A stretch of DNA of 64,000 nt from Stenotrophomonas maltophilia (GTDB lineage Bacteria; Pseudomonadota; Gammaproteobacteria; Xanthomonadales; Xanthomonadaceae): positions 3,574,001 through 3,638,000 of the forward strand of contig NZ_CP015612.1 in NCBI RefSeq assembly GCF_002138415.1, read 5' to 3'. Position 1 is the first letter of the stretch. Each line of letters starts with the position of its first letter. Under the pieces are notes generated by a model. It did not search any database. It worked only from the letters and a program-made list of their open reading frames with translations, and was not told the origin of the DNA. Of this stretch, positions 50,122 through 59,294 are shown piece by piece. A program made the position numbers and the translations under genes.

Positions 50122-50165
50122 CCGGGTCGGATCCCTTTCCGCAGGAAAGGGCTCTGACCCGAAGC
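50122..50165. repeat. Long hairpin after pilR, related to the one near 6.3 kb
   Basis: GGGTCGGATCCCTTTCC and GGAAAGGGCTCTGACCC pair around GCA, with two mismatches. It could end the pilSR transcript. The CCCTTTCC core recurs inside the inverted repeat at 6260-6316. Confidence 0.65.
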
Positions 50166-50176
50166 CGGCCGACGCC

Positions 50177-50242
50177 ATCCACGCATGGCGTGGATCTACT
50201 GCCGGATCCCGGGCGGATCATCCACGCATGGCGTGGATCTAC
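50177..50242. repeat. Two tandem SMAG elements (GTAGATCCACGC type)
   Basis: Inverted copies at 50177-50199 and 50220-50242. The second ends one base before the pilB stop codon. Confidence 0.85.
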
Positions 50243-50243
50243 A

Positions 50244-51977
50244 TCAATCTTTGGTAACGCGATTGATCTCGGCCAGGCTGGTCACACCCGCCGCCGCCTT
50301 CTTCAACGCCGACTGCCGCAGATCATTCACCCCGATCTGCTGCGCCGCCTCGGCAATCTGCAGCGCATTGCCACCGGCCAGCACGATCGTGGCGATCTCA
50401 TCGGTCATCGGCATCACCTGGTAGAGACCGGTACGGCCCTTGTAGCCCTCGGTGCACTCATCGCAGCCCACCGCCTCGTACAGCTCAATGCCTGCATCCA
50501 GCTGCGCCTGGGTGAAGCCCTCGACCAGCAACGCATGCTCCGGCAGATTGGCCGGACGCTTGCAGTTGTTGCACAGCCGGCGCGCCAGGCGCTGGGCGAT
50601 CACCAGCGTCACCGAGCTGGTGATGTTGTACGGCGCGATGCCCATGTTCATCAGGCGCGCGATGGTCTGCGGCGCATCGTTGGTATGCAGCGTGGACAGC
50701 ACCATGTGGCCGGTCTGCGCCGCCTTGATCGCAATCTCGGCCGTCTCCAGGTCGCGGATTTCGCCGACCATGATGATGTCCGGATCCTGTCGCAGGAACG
50801 AGCGCAGCGCCGCAGCGAAGGTCATGCCGCGCTTGTTGTTCTGCTGCACCTGGTTGACCCCGGGCAGGCGGATTTCCACCGGGTCTTCGGCGGTGGAGAT
50901 GTTGCGCGTCTCATCGTTGAGGATGCCCAGCGCCGTGTACAGCGACACCGTCTTGCCCGAACCGGTCGGGCCGGTCACCAGCACCATGCCGTACGGCTTG
51001 TGGATGGCCTCCAGGAACAACTTCTGCTGATCCGGCTCGTAACCCAGCTTGTCGATGCCCAGCTTGGCCGCGCTGCCATCGAGGATACGCAGCACCACTT
51101 TCTCGCCGAACAGGGTCGGCAGCGTGCTGACGCGGAAGTCGATCTGCTTGGTCTTGGACAGGTTGAGCTTGATGCGACCGTCCTGCGGCACGCGCTTCTC
51201 GGCGATGTCCAGCTGCGCCATCACCTTCAGGCGCGCGGCGATGCGCTGGTTCAACTTCACCGGCGCGCGCGCCACCATCTTCAGCAGGCCGTCGATGCGC
51301 AGTCGCACGCGGTAATCGTCTTCGTAGGGCTCGAAGTGGATGTCCGAAGCGCCCTTGCGGATGGCATCGACCAGCACCTTGTTGACGAACTTCACCACCG
51401 GGGTGTCGTCGCCCTTGGCGTCGATGCCGGAGTCGCCGCTGCTGGCGCCGAGATCTTCGTCACCGGCCGCGACATCCAGGTTGCCCATGCCTTCGTCGTC
51501 GCCGCCCAAGGCATCGCCAAGAGTGTCGTGGCTGGCGTGCCATTGCTCCAACGTCCGGCGGATCTGGTCTTCATCGACCAGGATCGGTTCCACCACCAGA
51601 TTGGTGTGGAACTTGATCTCGTCCAGCGCATGGGTCGGATTGCTGGTGCCCACGAACAGCTTGCCACCGCGCTTGAACAGCGGAAGCACGTTGTGCTTGC
51701 GCAGCAGCTCCTCGCTGACCAGGCTCATTGCGTTCTGGCTGGCGTCGAACGTGGACACGTCGAACAGCGGCATGCCGAACTCGACCGCGTTGGCGGCGGC
51801 GAGCTGTGAGGCACTGACCAGCTTGTTCTGCGCGAACCAGGTAGGCAGCGGCTGGCGGGCGGCCGCGGCCTTGGCCATGGCGTCGCGGGCGGTGGCCTCG
51901 TCCAAGGCCCCATCCTGGACCAAGCGGCGGGCCAGCCCGGTGATGCCGACGAGATTGGCGGTGGTTACGGCATTCAT
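50244..51977 (-). CDS. pilB: Type IV pilus assembly ATPase PilB
   Basis: Cytoplasmic extension ATPase of 577 residues that powers pilus assembly. The N-terminal MshEN-type domain covers about residues 1-180. The motor has Walker A GPTGSGKT near 340, Walker B IIMVGEIRDLETAEIA and HLTNDAP-type His box (LHTNDAP). A tetracysteine zinc site follows (CNNCKR near 480 and CDEC near 520). The ATG has AAGGA nine bases upstream; a longer reading adds a 32-residue tail. It is transcribed leftward, away from the pilins. Confidence 0.94.
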   Translation of the reverse strand: MNAVTTANLVGITGLARRLVQDGALDEATARDAMAKAAAARQPLPTWFAQNKLVSASQLAAANAVEFGMPLFDVSTFDASQNAMSLVSEELLRKHNVLPLFKRGGKLFVGTSNPTHALDEIKFHTNLVVEPILVDEDQIRRTLEQWHASHDTLGDALGGDDEGMGNLDVAAGDEDLGASSGDSGIDAKGDDTPVVKFVNKVLVDAIRKGASDIHFEPYEDDYRVRLRIDGLLKMVARAPVKLNQRIAARLKVMAQLDIAEKRVPQDGRIKLNLSKTKQIDFRVSTLPTLFGEKVVLRILDGSAAKLGIDKLGYEPDQQKLFLEAIHKPYGMVLVTGPTGSGKTVSLYTALGILNDETRNISTAEDPVEIRLPGVNQVQQNNKRGMTFAAALRSFLRQDPDIIMVGEIRDLETAEIAIKAAQTGHMVLSTLHTNDAPQTIARLMNMGIAPYNITSSVTLVIAQRLARRLCNNCKRPANLPEHALLVEGFTQAQLDAGIELYEAVGCDECTEGYKGRTGLYQVMPMTDEIATIVLAGGNALQIAEAAQQIGVNDLRQSALKKAAAGVTSLAEINRVTKD

Positions 51978-52190
51978 AGAAATCCTTGGCTTACGAGTCA
52001 TGCATCGCCGGGCACCTTCTAAGGGCACGGCAAAGGGCACACCAGAGCCTGCCACTACCTTCAGTAGCAACAAAGCCCTTCAGTCGCACCAGCCACCTAG
52101 AATCACAGCATGGTTACGATCCGGATTGCCACCAACATGGTAACGTCATCCGAAAGATGCTCGTTCGTCGAAGTCAGCTGCGGTCGCAAC

Positions 52191-52598
<408 letters not shown>

Positions 52599-52634
52599 TC
52601 CTCTTCCCCTTGAGGATGGCCCCCCACATGCCAG

Positions 52635-52674
52635 CAAAAAAGAAAGCCCCTTCCTCGCGGATAAGGGGCTTTCT
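52635..52674 (-). terminator. Terminator between the two pilin genes
   Basis: Stem AGAAAGCCCCTT / AAGGGGCTTTCT (52641-52652 and 52663-52674) with a 10-base loop. Reading leftward it is followed by a T6 run. It should stop most transcripts of the upstream pilin. Confidence 0.88.
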
Positions 52675-52717
52675 TCTCTATATGACCTGAATGGGCTACC
52701 GACCCACCCGAGCCCGA

Positions 52718-53176
52718 TTATTCCTGCGCAGCGCCCTTGCGGCACTCAGACGGCACGTACTTGTTGTTCGCGTCGCTGGAAACCTCACAGGTCCAAGTAA
52801 TCACATCACCCGGCACTTCGCCCGCCTTCAAAGCGTCGCCACCGCTCTTGGGGATCAGCTTAAACGCAACAGCCTTGGCATTGTCCTTCATACCAACCGA
52901 AATGACGCCAGTCGTCGGTGCAACTGCAATGGTATCGACGTTCTTGGTAGCGGCAGTGGTGCTGTCAAAAGCGTAGCCTTGGCCCAGATCGGCGGAGCCA
53001 TTGCTTGCATTCTCAGCGACAATGGTCTTCGCAGCCGAAGCAAGGGTGAGACCTTCCGAGACGCGTGCGCGCACGGTGTAGTCCTGGTAAGCAGGCAGAG
53101 CAATGGCGGCCAGGATGGCGATGATCGCAACGACGATCATCAGTTCGATAAGGGTGAAGCCCTTCTGGTTCTTCAT
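52718..53176 (-). CDS. pilA: Major type IV pilin PilA (second copy)
   Basis: Prepilin of 152 residues with leader MKNQKG, cleavage before Phe7, Glu11, and the helix [22 protein letters not shown]. Two C-terminal Cys (TWTC, PSEC) form the disulfide loop. This copy has a sigma-54 promoter upstream and a strong terminator downstream, so it is probably the main structural pilin under PilSR control. The start MKNQKG has GGGGA nine bases upstream; an ATG three codons earlier (MYQ) is possible. Confidence 0.92.
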   Translation of the reverse strand: MKNQKGFTLIELMIVVAIIAILAAIALPAYQDYTVRARVSEGLTLASAAKTIVAENASNGSADLGQGYAFDSTTAATKNVDTIAVAPTTGVISVGMKDNAKAVAFKLIPKSGGDALKAGEVPGDVITWTCEVSSDANNKYVPSECRKGAAQE

Positions 53177-53531
53177 TTGATACATCCCCAAGATAGTGGT
53201 GGTTGAGTTCAGTGCACCGGATCGGACCGGGCGACACTGGTTGAGCGGGTCCGGCGCCCTGCGGGTGGATCAACGCAGGTTGCGTGCCAACCCGGGCACG
53301 CCTCCCCCTAGATTTCCCCGCGCCCATGATGGCAGCAATTTCGCTGATGGGAACCCCCTTTGACCGAATCTGCGATGGACGCGGCAATGTGACGCGGTAC
53401 GTCACCTTTCGTCTCGTCAGGTCGAAAACCCTGCGCAGCGTCACGCCAGCAGGCTCCCCGGACGGCCCTGAACCGGCTACCATCGCCGCTCATGATGCCT
53501 GCCTGGGGATGGCGGGCCTTGGGGAGCCAAC
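53177..53531. promoter_or_regulatory. Divergent regulatory region between pilA and pilC
   Basis: 355 bp with no gene. It contains the pilA sigma-54 promoter (53275-53289) and a palindrome GTGACG-CGGTA-CGTCAC at 53389-53405. The rest shows nothing I can support. Confidence 0.6.
53275..53289 (-). promoter_or_regulatory. Sigma-54 promoter of pilA
   Basis: Reading leftward: TGGCACG-CAAC-CTGC, against the consensus TGGCACG-N4-TTGC. The GG and GC doublets are correctly spaced. It lies about 99 bp before the pilA start, consistent with a leader of about 85-90 bases. Confidence 0.85.
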
Positions 53532-54791
53532 ATGTCTGTGAGTCGCACCGCTATCAAGAAAGAGCCTGTAGCGCGTAGTACCTTGGAATTGCAACCGTTT
53601 GTCTGGGAGGGGACCGACAGGCGGGGCGTGAAGATGAAAGGCGAGCAATTGGCAAAGAACGCCAACTTGCTCAAAGCGGAGCTACGTCGTCAGGGGATCA
53701 ATCCGGGTCAGGTCAAGGCCAAACCCAAGCCGCTGTTCGGTGCAGCGGGTAAGCCGATCAAGCCCAAGGACATTGCCTTCTTCAGCCGCCAGATGGCGAC
53801 GATGATGAAGTCCGGCGTGCCGATTGTTTCAGCGCTGGAGATCATCGGCAGCGGGCACAAGAACCCCCGCATGAAGAAGATGGTTGAGAGCGTCCGCACG
53901 GACATCGAAGGCGGCTCTTCACTGCATGAGGCCATCAGCAAGCATCCGGTGCAGTTCGACGAGCTCTACCGGAATTTGGTGCGTGCTGGTGAGGGCGCCG
54001 GCGTTCTGGAAACCGTACTGGACACGGTCGCCACCTACAAAGAGAACATGGAAGCCCTCAAGGGCAAGATCAAAAAAGCCCTGTTCTATCCGGCGATGGT
54101 TGTCGTGGTGGCCTTTGTCGTATCTGCAATCCTGCTGATGTTCGTCGTCCCGCAATTCGAGGAGGTCTTCAAGAGCTTCGGTGCCGACCTTCCGGCCTTC
54201 ACCCAGATGATCGTGGGGGCATCTCGTCTCATGCTGTCCTGGTGGTGGCTGCTTCTGATCATCCTTGTGGGTGGCGGCGTCGGCCTCCTGATGGCTTACA
54301 AGCGCTCACCCTCGATGCAGCACTCGTTCGACCGCCTGATCCTGAAGGTCCCGGTGATCGGTCAGTTGATGCACAATAGCTCGATCGCCCGCTTCGCCCG
54401 CACCACGGCAGTCACCTTCAAGGCCGGCGTGCCGCTGGTGGAGGCGCTGGGCATCGTGGCCGGCGCCACTGGCAACAAGGTTTACGAAGAATCCGTGCTG
54501 CGCATGCGCGACGATGTCTCGGTCGGCTATCCAGTCAATATGGCCATGAAGCAGACCAACCTGTTCCCGCACATGGTCATTCAGATGACCGGCATCGGCG
54601 AGGAGGCCGGCGCGCTGGATGCCATGCTGTTCAAGGTGGCCGAGTATTATGAGCAGGAAGTCAACAATACTGTGGATGCCCTGAGCAGCCTGCTGGAACC
54701 GATGATCATGGTATTCATTGGCACCATCGTAGGCGGCATTGTCATCGGCATGTACCTTCCCATCTTCAAACTCGGCGCCGTCGTCGGATAA
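53532..54791 (+). CDS. pilC: Type IV pilus inner-membrane platform protein PilC
   Basis: Polytopic protein of 419 residues with two T2SF domains (about 75-195 and 280-400). It has three membrane segments, near 185-210 (AMVVVVAFVVSAILLMFVV), 235-255 and 385-410. It docks the PilB motor to the growing pilus. First gene of pilC-pilD-coaE: pilD starts seven bases after this stop. The normal start MSVSRTAIKKE has GGGGAG nearby. Confidence 0.95.
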   Translation: MSVSRTAIKKEPVARSTLELQPFVWEGTDRRGVKMKGEQLAKNANLLKAELRRQGINPGQVKAKPKPLFGAAGKPIKPKDIAFFSRQMATMMKSGVPIVSALEIIGSGHKNPRMKKMVESVRTDIEGGSSLHEAISKHPVQFDELYRNLVRAGEGAGVLETVLDTVATYKENMEALKGKIKKALFYPAMVVVVAFVVSAILLMFVVPQFEEVFKSFGADLPAFTQMIVGASRLMLSWWWLLLIILVGGGVGLLMAYKRSPSMQHSFDRLILKVPVIGQLMHNSSIARFARTTAVTFKAGVPLVEALGIVAGATGNKVYEESVLRMRDDVSVGYPVNMAMKQTNLFPHMVIQMTGIGEEAGALDAMLFKVAEYYEQEVNNTVDALSSLLEPMIMVFIGTIVGGIVIGMYLPIFKLGAVVG

Positions 54792-54798
54792 CACATAC

Positions 54799-55662
54799 AT
54801 GGCTTTTCTCGACCAGCATCCCGGCCTCGGCTACCCCGCCGCGGCCGCCCTGGGACTGCTGCTGGGCAGTTTCCTGAACGTGGTCATCCTGCGGCTGCCC
54901 AAGCGGCTGGAGTGGCAGTGGAAGCGCGATGCGCGCGAGGTCCTGGAGGAACCGGACTTCTATGAGCCACCCCCACCGGGGATCGTGGTGGAGCCGTCGC
55001 ACTGCCCGCACTGCAAGCACAAGCTGAGCTGGTACGAGAACATCCCGCTGTTCAGCTGGATCATCCAGGGCGGCAAGTGCCGCCACTGCAAGGCGCCGAT
55101 CTCGCCGCAGTACCCGCTGGTGGAGGCGCTGACCTCGTTGCTGGTGCTGGCCTGCGTCTGGCAGTTCGGCTTTGGCTGGCAGGGCTTCGGCGCCATCGTG
55201 CTGACCTGCTTCCTGATTGCCCTGTCCGGCATCGACCTGCGCACGCAGCTGCTACCCGACCAGTTGACCCTGCCCCTGATGTGGCTGGGACTGATAGGCA
55301 GCATCGACAACCTGTACATGCCGGCCAAGCCCGCCCTGGTGGGCGCGGCGGTGGGTTACCTGTCGCTGTGGACGGTCTGGTGGCTGTTCAAGCAGCTGAC
55401 CGGCAAGGAAGGCATGGGCCACGGCGACTTCAAGCTGCTGGCGGCCTTGGGTGCCTGGTGCGGGCTGAAGGGCATCCTGCCGATCATCCTGCTGTCGTCG
55501 GTGCTGGGTGCCATCATCGGCTCGATCTGGCTGTACAGCCGGGGCCGTGACCGTGCCACGCCGATTCCGTTCGGGCCGTATCTGGCCGTTGCAGGCTGGC
55601 TGTACTTCATGTGGGGCGCGCCACTGGTGGAGCAGTACATGGTGATGAGCGGGCTGCGCTGA
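54799..55662 (+). CDS. pilD: Prepilin leader peptidase / N-methyltransferase PilD
   Basis: Membrane aspartyl protease of 287 residues that cleaves prepilin leaders after Gly and methylates the new Phe. A first hydrophobic segment precedes the zinc tetracysteine (CPHCKH and CRHCKA near 70-100). The two catalytic Asp are in GIDLRTQLLPDQ and GMGHGDFKLLAALG. It has about eight membrane segments. It processes the two pilins above. Confidence 0.95.
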   Translation: MAFLDQHPGLGYPAAAALGLLLGSFLNVVILRLPKRLEWQWKRDAREVLEEPDFYEPPPPGIVVEPSHCPHCKHKLSWYENIPLFSWIIQGGKCRHCKAPISPQYPLVEALTSLLVLACVWQFGFGWQGFGAIVLTCFLIALSGIDLRTQLLPDQLTLPLMWLGLIGSIDNLYMPAKPALVGAAVGYLSLWTVWWLFKQLTGKEGMGHGDFKLLAALGAWCGLKGILPIILLSSVLGAIIGSIWLYSRGRDRATPIPFGPYLAVAGWLYFMWGAPLVEQYMVMSGLR

Positions 55663-55673
55663 GGGAATTTCCC

Positions 55674-56285
55674 ATGAGCCGCTATGTGGTTGGCCTGACC
55701 GGGGGCATCGCCTCCGGCAAGAGCGAAGTAACCCGGCGCTTCGAGGCGCTGGGGATCGTGGTGGCCGACGCCGATCTGGCCGCCCGCGCCGTGGTGGCCG
55801 CCGGCAGCCCGGCGCTGGCCCGCATTGCCGAGCGTTTCGGCGCCGACATGCTGCTGGCCGATGGCGGCCTGGACCGGGCCCGGCTGCGCGCCCATGTGTT
55901 TGCCGACCCGGCCGAGCGGACGGCATTGGAAGCCATCACCCACCCGGCCATCCGCCTGCTGATGCAACAGCAGTGCGAGCAGGCTGAAAGCGCCTATGCG
56001 ATTGCCGCGATTCCGCTGCTGACCGAGGTGGGTGGGCGGAAGGCCTATCCGTGGCTGGACCGGGTGTTGCTGGTGGATGCGCCCGAAGCCGTGCAGCACG
56101 CGCGGCTGATGCAGCGCGATGCTATCGACGCGGCGCTGGCCGACCGGATGATTGCTGCGCAGGCCAGCCGCGCACAGCGCTTGGCGCTGGCCGATGACGT
56201 AGTGGTCAATGATGGGCAGCCGGAGGACCTGCAGGTGCAGGTGGAACAGCTGCATGCGCGGTACCTGGGGCTGGCCGGGGGTTGA
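55674..56285 (+). CDS. coaE: Dephospho-CoA kinase
   Basis: Last enzyme of coenzyme A synthesis, 203 residues. P-loop GLTGGIASGKSEVTRRFEALG at residues 8-18, then DADLAARAVV and EVGGRKAYPWLDRVLLVD blocks. It follows pilD by 11 bp, the known pilD-coaE arrangement. Start has GAGGGAA eight bases upstream. Confidence 0.93.
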   Translation: MSRYVVGLTGGIASGKSEVTRRFEALGIVVADADLAARAVVAAGSPALARIAERFGADMLLADGGLDRARLRAHVFADPAERTALEAITHPAIRLLMQQQCEQAESAYAIAAIPLLTEVGGRKAYPWLDRVLLVDAPEAVQHARLMQRDAIDAALADRMIAAQASRAQRLALADDVVVNDGQPEDLQVQVEQLHARYLGLAGG

Positions 56286-56293
56286 GGCCTGGT

Positions 56294-56407
56294 TGCCGGC
56301 CAGCGGCCGGCACTACCGAAGTGCATCCACGCATGGCGTGGATCTACCAAGCAACTCCACGCATGGCGTGGATCTACCAAGCAACTCCACGCGTGGCGGG
56401 AATCTAC
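56294..56407. repeat. SMAG array including three tandem 30-bp units
   Basis: GTAGTGCCGGCC type (inverted) at 56294-56316. GTAGATCCACGC type (inverted) follows at 56325-56347, 56355-56377 and 56385-56407, with an exact 30-bp period (CCACGC...GATCTACCAAGCAA). The last unit contains the stop codon of the small protein gene. Confidence 0.88.
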
Positions 56408-56790
56408 TCCAGCTGCAGGCGGGCGTAGCGGGCGAGTTCGCGGGCGCCCAGCAGCAGGCCGTCAACCACATCGGGATTGAGCTGTTGGCGGGCACCGCCC
56501 TGCTCTCGTGCGATTTCGGCGGCGTGCAGTAGCTGGATCAGGGTGTTCAGGCCGGCAAGCGTGCGGCTGAGGCCGGCCATCGTGGCTGCCTGCGCCGGGC
56601 TGGCCCCCTGCACGTCCAGCGGCTGGCCGTCGGCGGCGTCGCGGCCGTCCATGCGCGCCAGCAGGGCGGGCAGCAGGTCCTTGGGGTCATCCAGCAGAAC
56701 CTCGACACGCTCGGCGACGTCGGCAGGCAGCAGGTTGGCGGCATCGCCGATCAGGGCGTGCAACTGGGGGAACAGCGGGCGGGTGGACAT
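56404..56790 (-). CDS. Small unknown protein
   Basis: Protein of 128 residues I do not recognise. Largely helical and acidic, with no signal or membrane segment (LHALIGDAANLLPADVAERVEVLLDDPKDLLPALLARMD). The start ATG has AGGAG nine bases upstream. Its stop TAG is formed by a SMAG GTAG read on the same strand. It is divergent from a possible small RNA. Codon use and GC match its neighbours. Confidence 0.6.
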   Translation of the reverse strand: MSTRPLFPQLHALIGDAANLLPADVAERVEVLLDDPKDLLPALLARMDGRDAADGQPLDVQGASPAQAATMAGLSRTLAGLNTLIQLLHAAEIAREQGGARQQLNPDVVDGLLLGARELARYARLQLE

Positions 56791-57275
56791 GGTGGAGCTC
56801 CTCGCAGACGGCGGGCCACCTGCGGATGCAAGGTGGCGGACGGTGCGGGTTGGCGTACCGGAGACCCAACAATCAGCAAAAAGACTCCAGCGGATTCTGA
56901 CGAATCCCCACGCACCGCCCGCCGAAACAAGGCACGCGGTGCATTTTCCACGACAGGCCGACGCCAGCCGGAAGTTTGCTGAATGTTGGTTTTTTTTCAG
57001 GACGCCAATCCCGGCCAAGGCACCTGCCCCGGCCAGGTCATCAGGCCATCGCCACACACGGCGATCTGTAAGGAAATTCCCAAGTGCGGCGTGGGCTTGC
57101 CAATGCGTGCACTGGAACACGCGCAGGACGCGGCAGCGATCACGGTGGTGTCGTGTTGGGCCGCTGATGCGATGCTCACGTGCGGGGCATTCAGTGCCAC
57201 AAGCGACACAGGGCGCGATGCAAGGTCGGCAGGGTTCGTGCCGACCAAGGTCGGCACCCACCAAAGCGGGGGCCC
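56791..57275. other. Gap with candidate RNA element and a palindrome
   Basis: 485 bp with no protein gene. It holds the structured element at 56866-56998 and a perfect palindrome GTGCCGACCAAGGTCGGCAC at 57238-57257. The middle (57000-57237) shows nothing I can support. Confidence 0.6.
56866..56998 (+). ncRNA. Candidate structured small RNA ending in a U-run
   Basis: Ends CCAACAATCAGCAAA (56866-56880) and TTTGCTGAATGTTGG (56975-56989) pair over 15 bp with one mismatch, and nine T residues follow. Inside are the hairpins GGATTC-TGAC-GAATCC and GCACCGC...GCGGTGC. This is the form of a folded RNA closed by an intrinsic terminator. It is not a known family I can name. No promoter is evident. It could instead be a binding or recombination site. 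Confidence 0.45.
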
Positions 57276-58646
57276 TTACAACGGCTTCGGCGAGAACGTC
57301 AGGGTAGCGATCACACCGCGCTGGCCACCGGGGCGCACGCTCACCTGCCAGCCGTACAGATCGCACAGGCGACTGACGATCGACAGACCAATACCGCCGC
57401 CCTGCGAGTGGCCGGCATGGGTACCGCGGTACCCGCGCTGGAATAGTTTGGCTGCGTCTTCCTCGCTCAGGCCCGGGCCGCTGTCGGTTACCGACACCGA
57501 ATTGGTGCCGACGAACACGCGTACCTCACCGTCCTGCGAGTACTTCACGGCATTGCCGATCAGGTTGCCCAGCGCCACCGACAGCGCCGCCTCGGGCGCA
57601 TCGATCACCAGGTTGCGCTCACCTTCCAGCAGCAGCTCCAGCGGCTTGCCACCCAGCTGCGCACGATGCGCGTCCAGCAGCTGCTCGGCCACGCGGGCCA
57701 CGTTGCTGGTGCCCTGCCCGCGCTCGTTGCGCGACAGCAACAGCAGCGCACCGATCAGATCGCTGCATTGCTGCTCGGCACGCTGGATGCGCTGCAGGCG
57801 CTGCAGCACCTTTTCGTCCAGGCCGGGCCGGGTCAGCAGCAGCTCGGTGGCGCCTCGGATCACCGCCAGCGGCGTGCGCAGCTCGTGGCTGACGTCTGCA
57901 TTGAACTCGCGGTCGCGCTGCACCACCTCGGTCAGCCGCGACGAATAGTCGTCCAGTGCCTGGGCCAGCTGCCCCACTTCGTCGTCGGGGAAGCGTGGCG
58001 CCAACGGCTCGGGATCACTGGTGCCGCCGCGATAGGCGCGCAGCCGCGCGGCCAGATCTGACACTGGTTTCATCACCTTCGACGCCGACCACCACCCCAG
58101 CACCAGCGACAGCACGCTGAACACCAGCACCGACAGCACCAGCGCGCGGTTGAGCTGCTTGCCGCCGCGCACGCTGTCGGTCATGTCATAGGCGAGGAAG
58201 AACCAGGCGTCGTCGGCCTTGCGCACCGCCAGCTTGTAGGCGTACGGCTGGCCCTGCTCGTCGGTGCCACTCAGGTTGTAGTTGCCATTCTGCAGGTCGG
58301 CCCACTGCGGCCAGGATTCACGGGCCTTGTCGAACTTGTCCGCCGAGTAGGCGTATGCCCGGATCTGCTGCACGGGCACCGCCGGATTGCGCCCCGGATG
58401 CTCGTAGAAGCGGCGCGCGTACTCTTCGATGTTGTGGTTGATCACGTCTTCCACCAACTGGTTTTCCACCCGCATGCGGGCCCAGTTGGTGGCGAACGCG
58501 AACAGAGTTGTCAGGCAGAAGCCCAACAACACGAACGACACGATGATGCGGCTGCGCAGGCGCCGCCGATATGGCGTGCGCCGGCGCTCCCCCTTGGTTG
58601 CCACCGAATCAGGCTTCCGGGGTGGCGATGCGGTATCCGATGCCAT
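57276..58646 (-). CDS. ColS-like sensor histidine kinase
   Basis: Inner-membrane kinase of 456 residues. TM1 is near 33-53 (IIVSFVLLGFCLTTLFAFATN), the periplasmic domain spans about 54-165, and TM2 is near 168-188. Then come HAMP, the H-box ADVSHELRTPLAVIRG, N box LGNLIGNAVKYS, and G boxes DSGPGLSEED and GGGIGLSIVSRL. It is downstream of its response regulator, with a 38-bp overlap from the first ATG. A GTG 14 codons later would start five bases after the regulator stop. The pair resembles Xanthomonas ColRS (envelope/metal stress), but the name is inferred. Confidence 0.8.
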   Translation of the reverse strand: MASDTASPPRKPDSVATKGERRRTPYRRRLRSRIIVSFVLLGFCLTTLFAFATNWARMRVENQLVEDVINHNIEEYARRFYEHPGRNPAVPVQQIRAYAYSADKFDKARESWPQWADLQNGNYNLSGTDEQGQPYAYKLAVRKADDAWFFLAYDMTDSVRGGKQLNRALVLSVLVFSVLSLVLGWWSASKVMKPVSDLAARLRAYRGGTSDPEPLAPRFPDDEVGQLAQALDDYSSRLTEVVQRDREFNADVSHELRTPLAVIRGATELLLTRPGLDEKVLQRLQRIQRAEQQCSDLIGALLLLSRNERGQGTSNVARVAEQLLDAHRAQLGGKPLELLLEGERNLVIDAPEAALSVALGNLIGNAVKYSQDGEVRVFVGTNSVSVTDSGPGLSEEDAAKLFQRGYRGTHAGHSQGGGIGLSIVSRLCDLYGWQVSVRPGGQRGVIATLTFSPKPL

Positions 58647-59286
58647 GGCGGGTCTGGATCAGCGGCACTTCAAACGGCTTGTCGACCACCGCACGCAGGC
58701 CATGGATGTGCACGCGCAGCGAATCCGAGTCGGGCAGTTCCTCGCCCCACACGCGGGTTTCCAGCTCCTGGCGGGTCACCACGGCGGGGGCCGCTTCCAT
58801 CAGCGCCTGCAGGATCTTCAGTGCGGTCGGGTTGAGCTGCAGCAGCTTGCCCTGGCGGCGCACTTCCAGCGTGTCCAGGTTGTATTCCAGATCACCGGTT
58901 TCCAGCACGCGGGTCTGCACCCCCTTGCCGCGTCGCGACAGGGCGTTCAGACGCACTTCCACTTCCTGCAGCGCAAACGGCTTGATCAGGTAGTCGTCTG
59001 CGCCGGAATCGAAGCCGGCCAGCTTGTTGTCCAGCGAATCGCGGGCAGTGAGCATCAGCACCGGGGTCTGCTTGCGCGCTTCATTGCGCAACTTGCGGCA
59101 GACCTCAATGCCGTCCATGCCTGGCAGGTTGAGATCCAACACGATCGCGTCGAACTCGTGCACCACGGCCAGGTGCAGACCGGTAACCCCGTCAGCCGCG
59201 AAGTCCACGGTGTGCCCCCGGTCCTCCAGGTAGTCGCCCAGGTTGGCCGCAATGTCGCTGTTGTCTTCGATTACCAGGATTCTCAC
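58609..59286 (-). CDS. ColR-like OmpR-family response regulator
   Basis: Response regulator of 225 residues. The receiver has MRILVIEDNSDIA, phospho-Asp in AIVLDLNLPGMDG and Lys in DDYLIKPF. The winged helix ends TRHGIGYRIATPEA. The GTG start with GAGG five bases upstream gives the normal MRILVIED; a GTG two codons earlier lacks spacing. First gene of a leftward pair with the sensor kinase. The preceding small secreted protein gene ends nine bases upstream on the same strand, so all may be co-transcribed. Confidence 0.85.
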   Translation of the reverse strand: MRILVIEDNSDIAANLGDYLEDRGHTVDFAADGVTGLHLAVVHEFDAIVLDLNLPGMDGIEVCRKLRNEARKQTPVLMLTARDSLDNKLAGFDSGADDYLIKPFALQEVEVRLNALSRRGKGVQTRVLETGDLEYNLDTLEVRRQGKLLQLNPTALKILQALMEAAPAVVTRQELETRVWGEELPDSDSLRVHIHGLRAVVDKPFEVPLIQTRHGIGYRIATPEA

Positions 59287-59294
59287 TGTCACCT

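Noticed and set aside
53389..53405. CRP/Clp binding site
   Set aside because: The TGTGA and TCAC halves are nine bases apart, not six.
56866..56990. Integron attC-like site
   Set aside because: The left end (ACCCAAC) fits the R'' box but the right end (GTTGGTT) does not fit GTTRRRY, and no integrase or cassette array is present.
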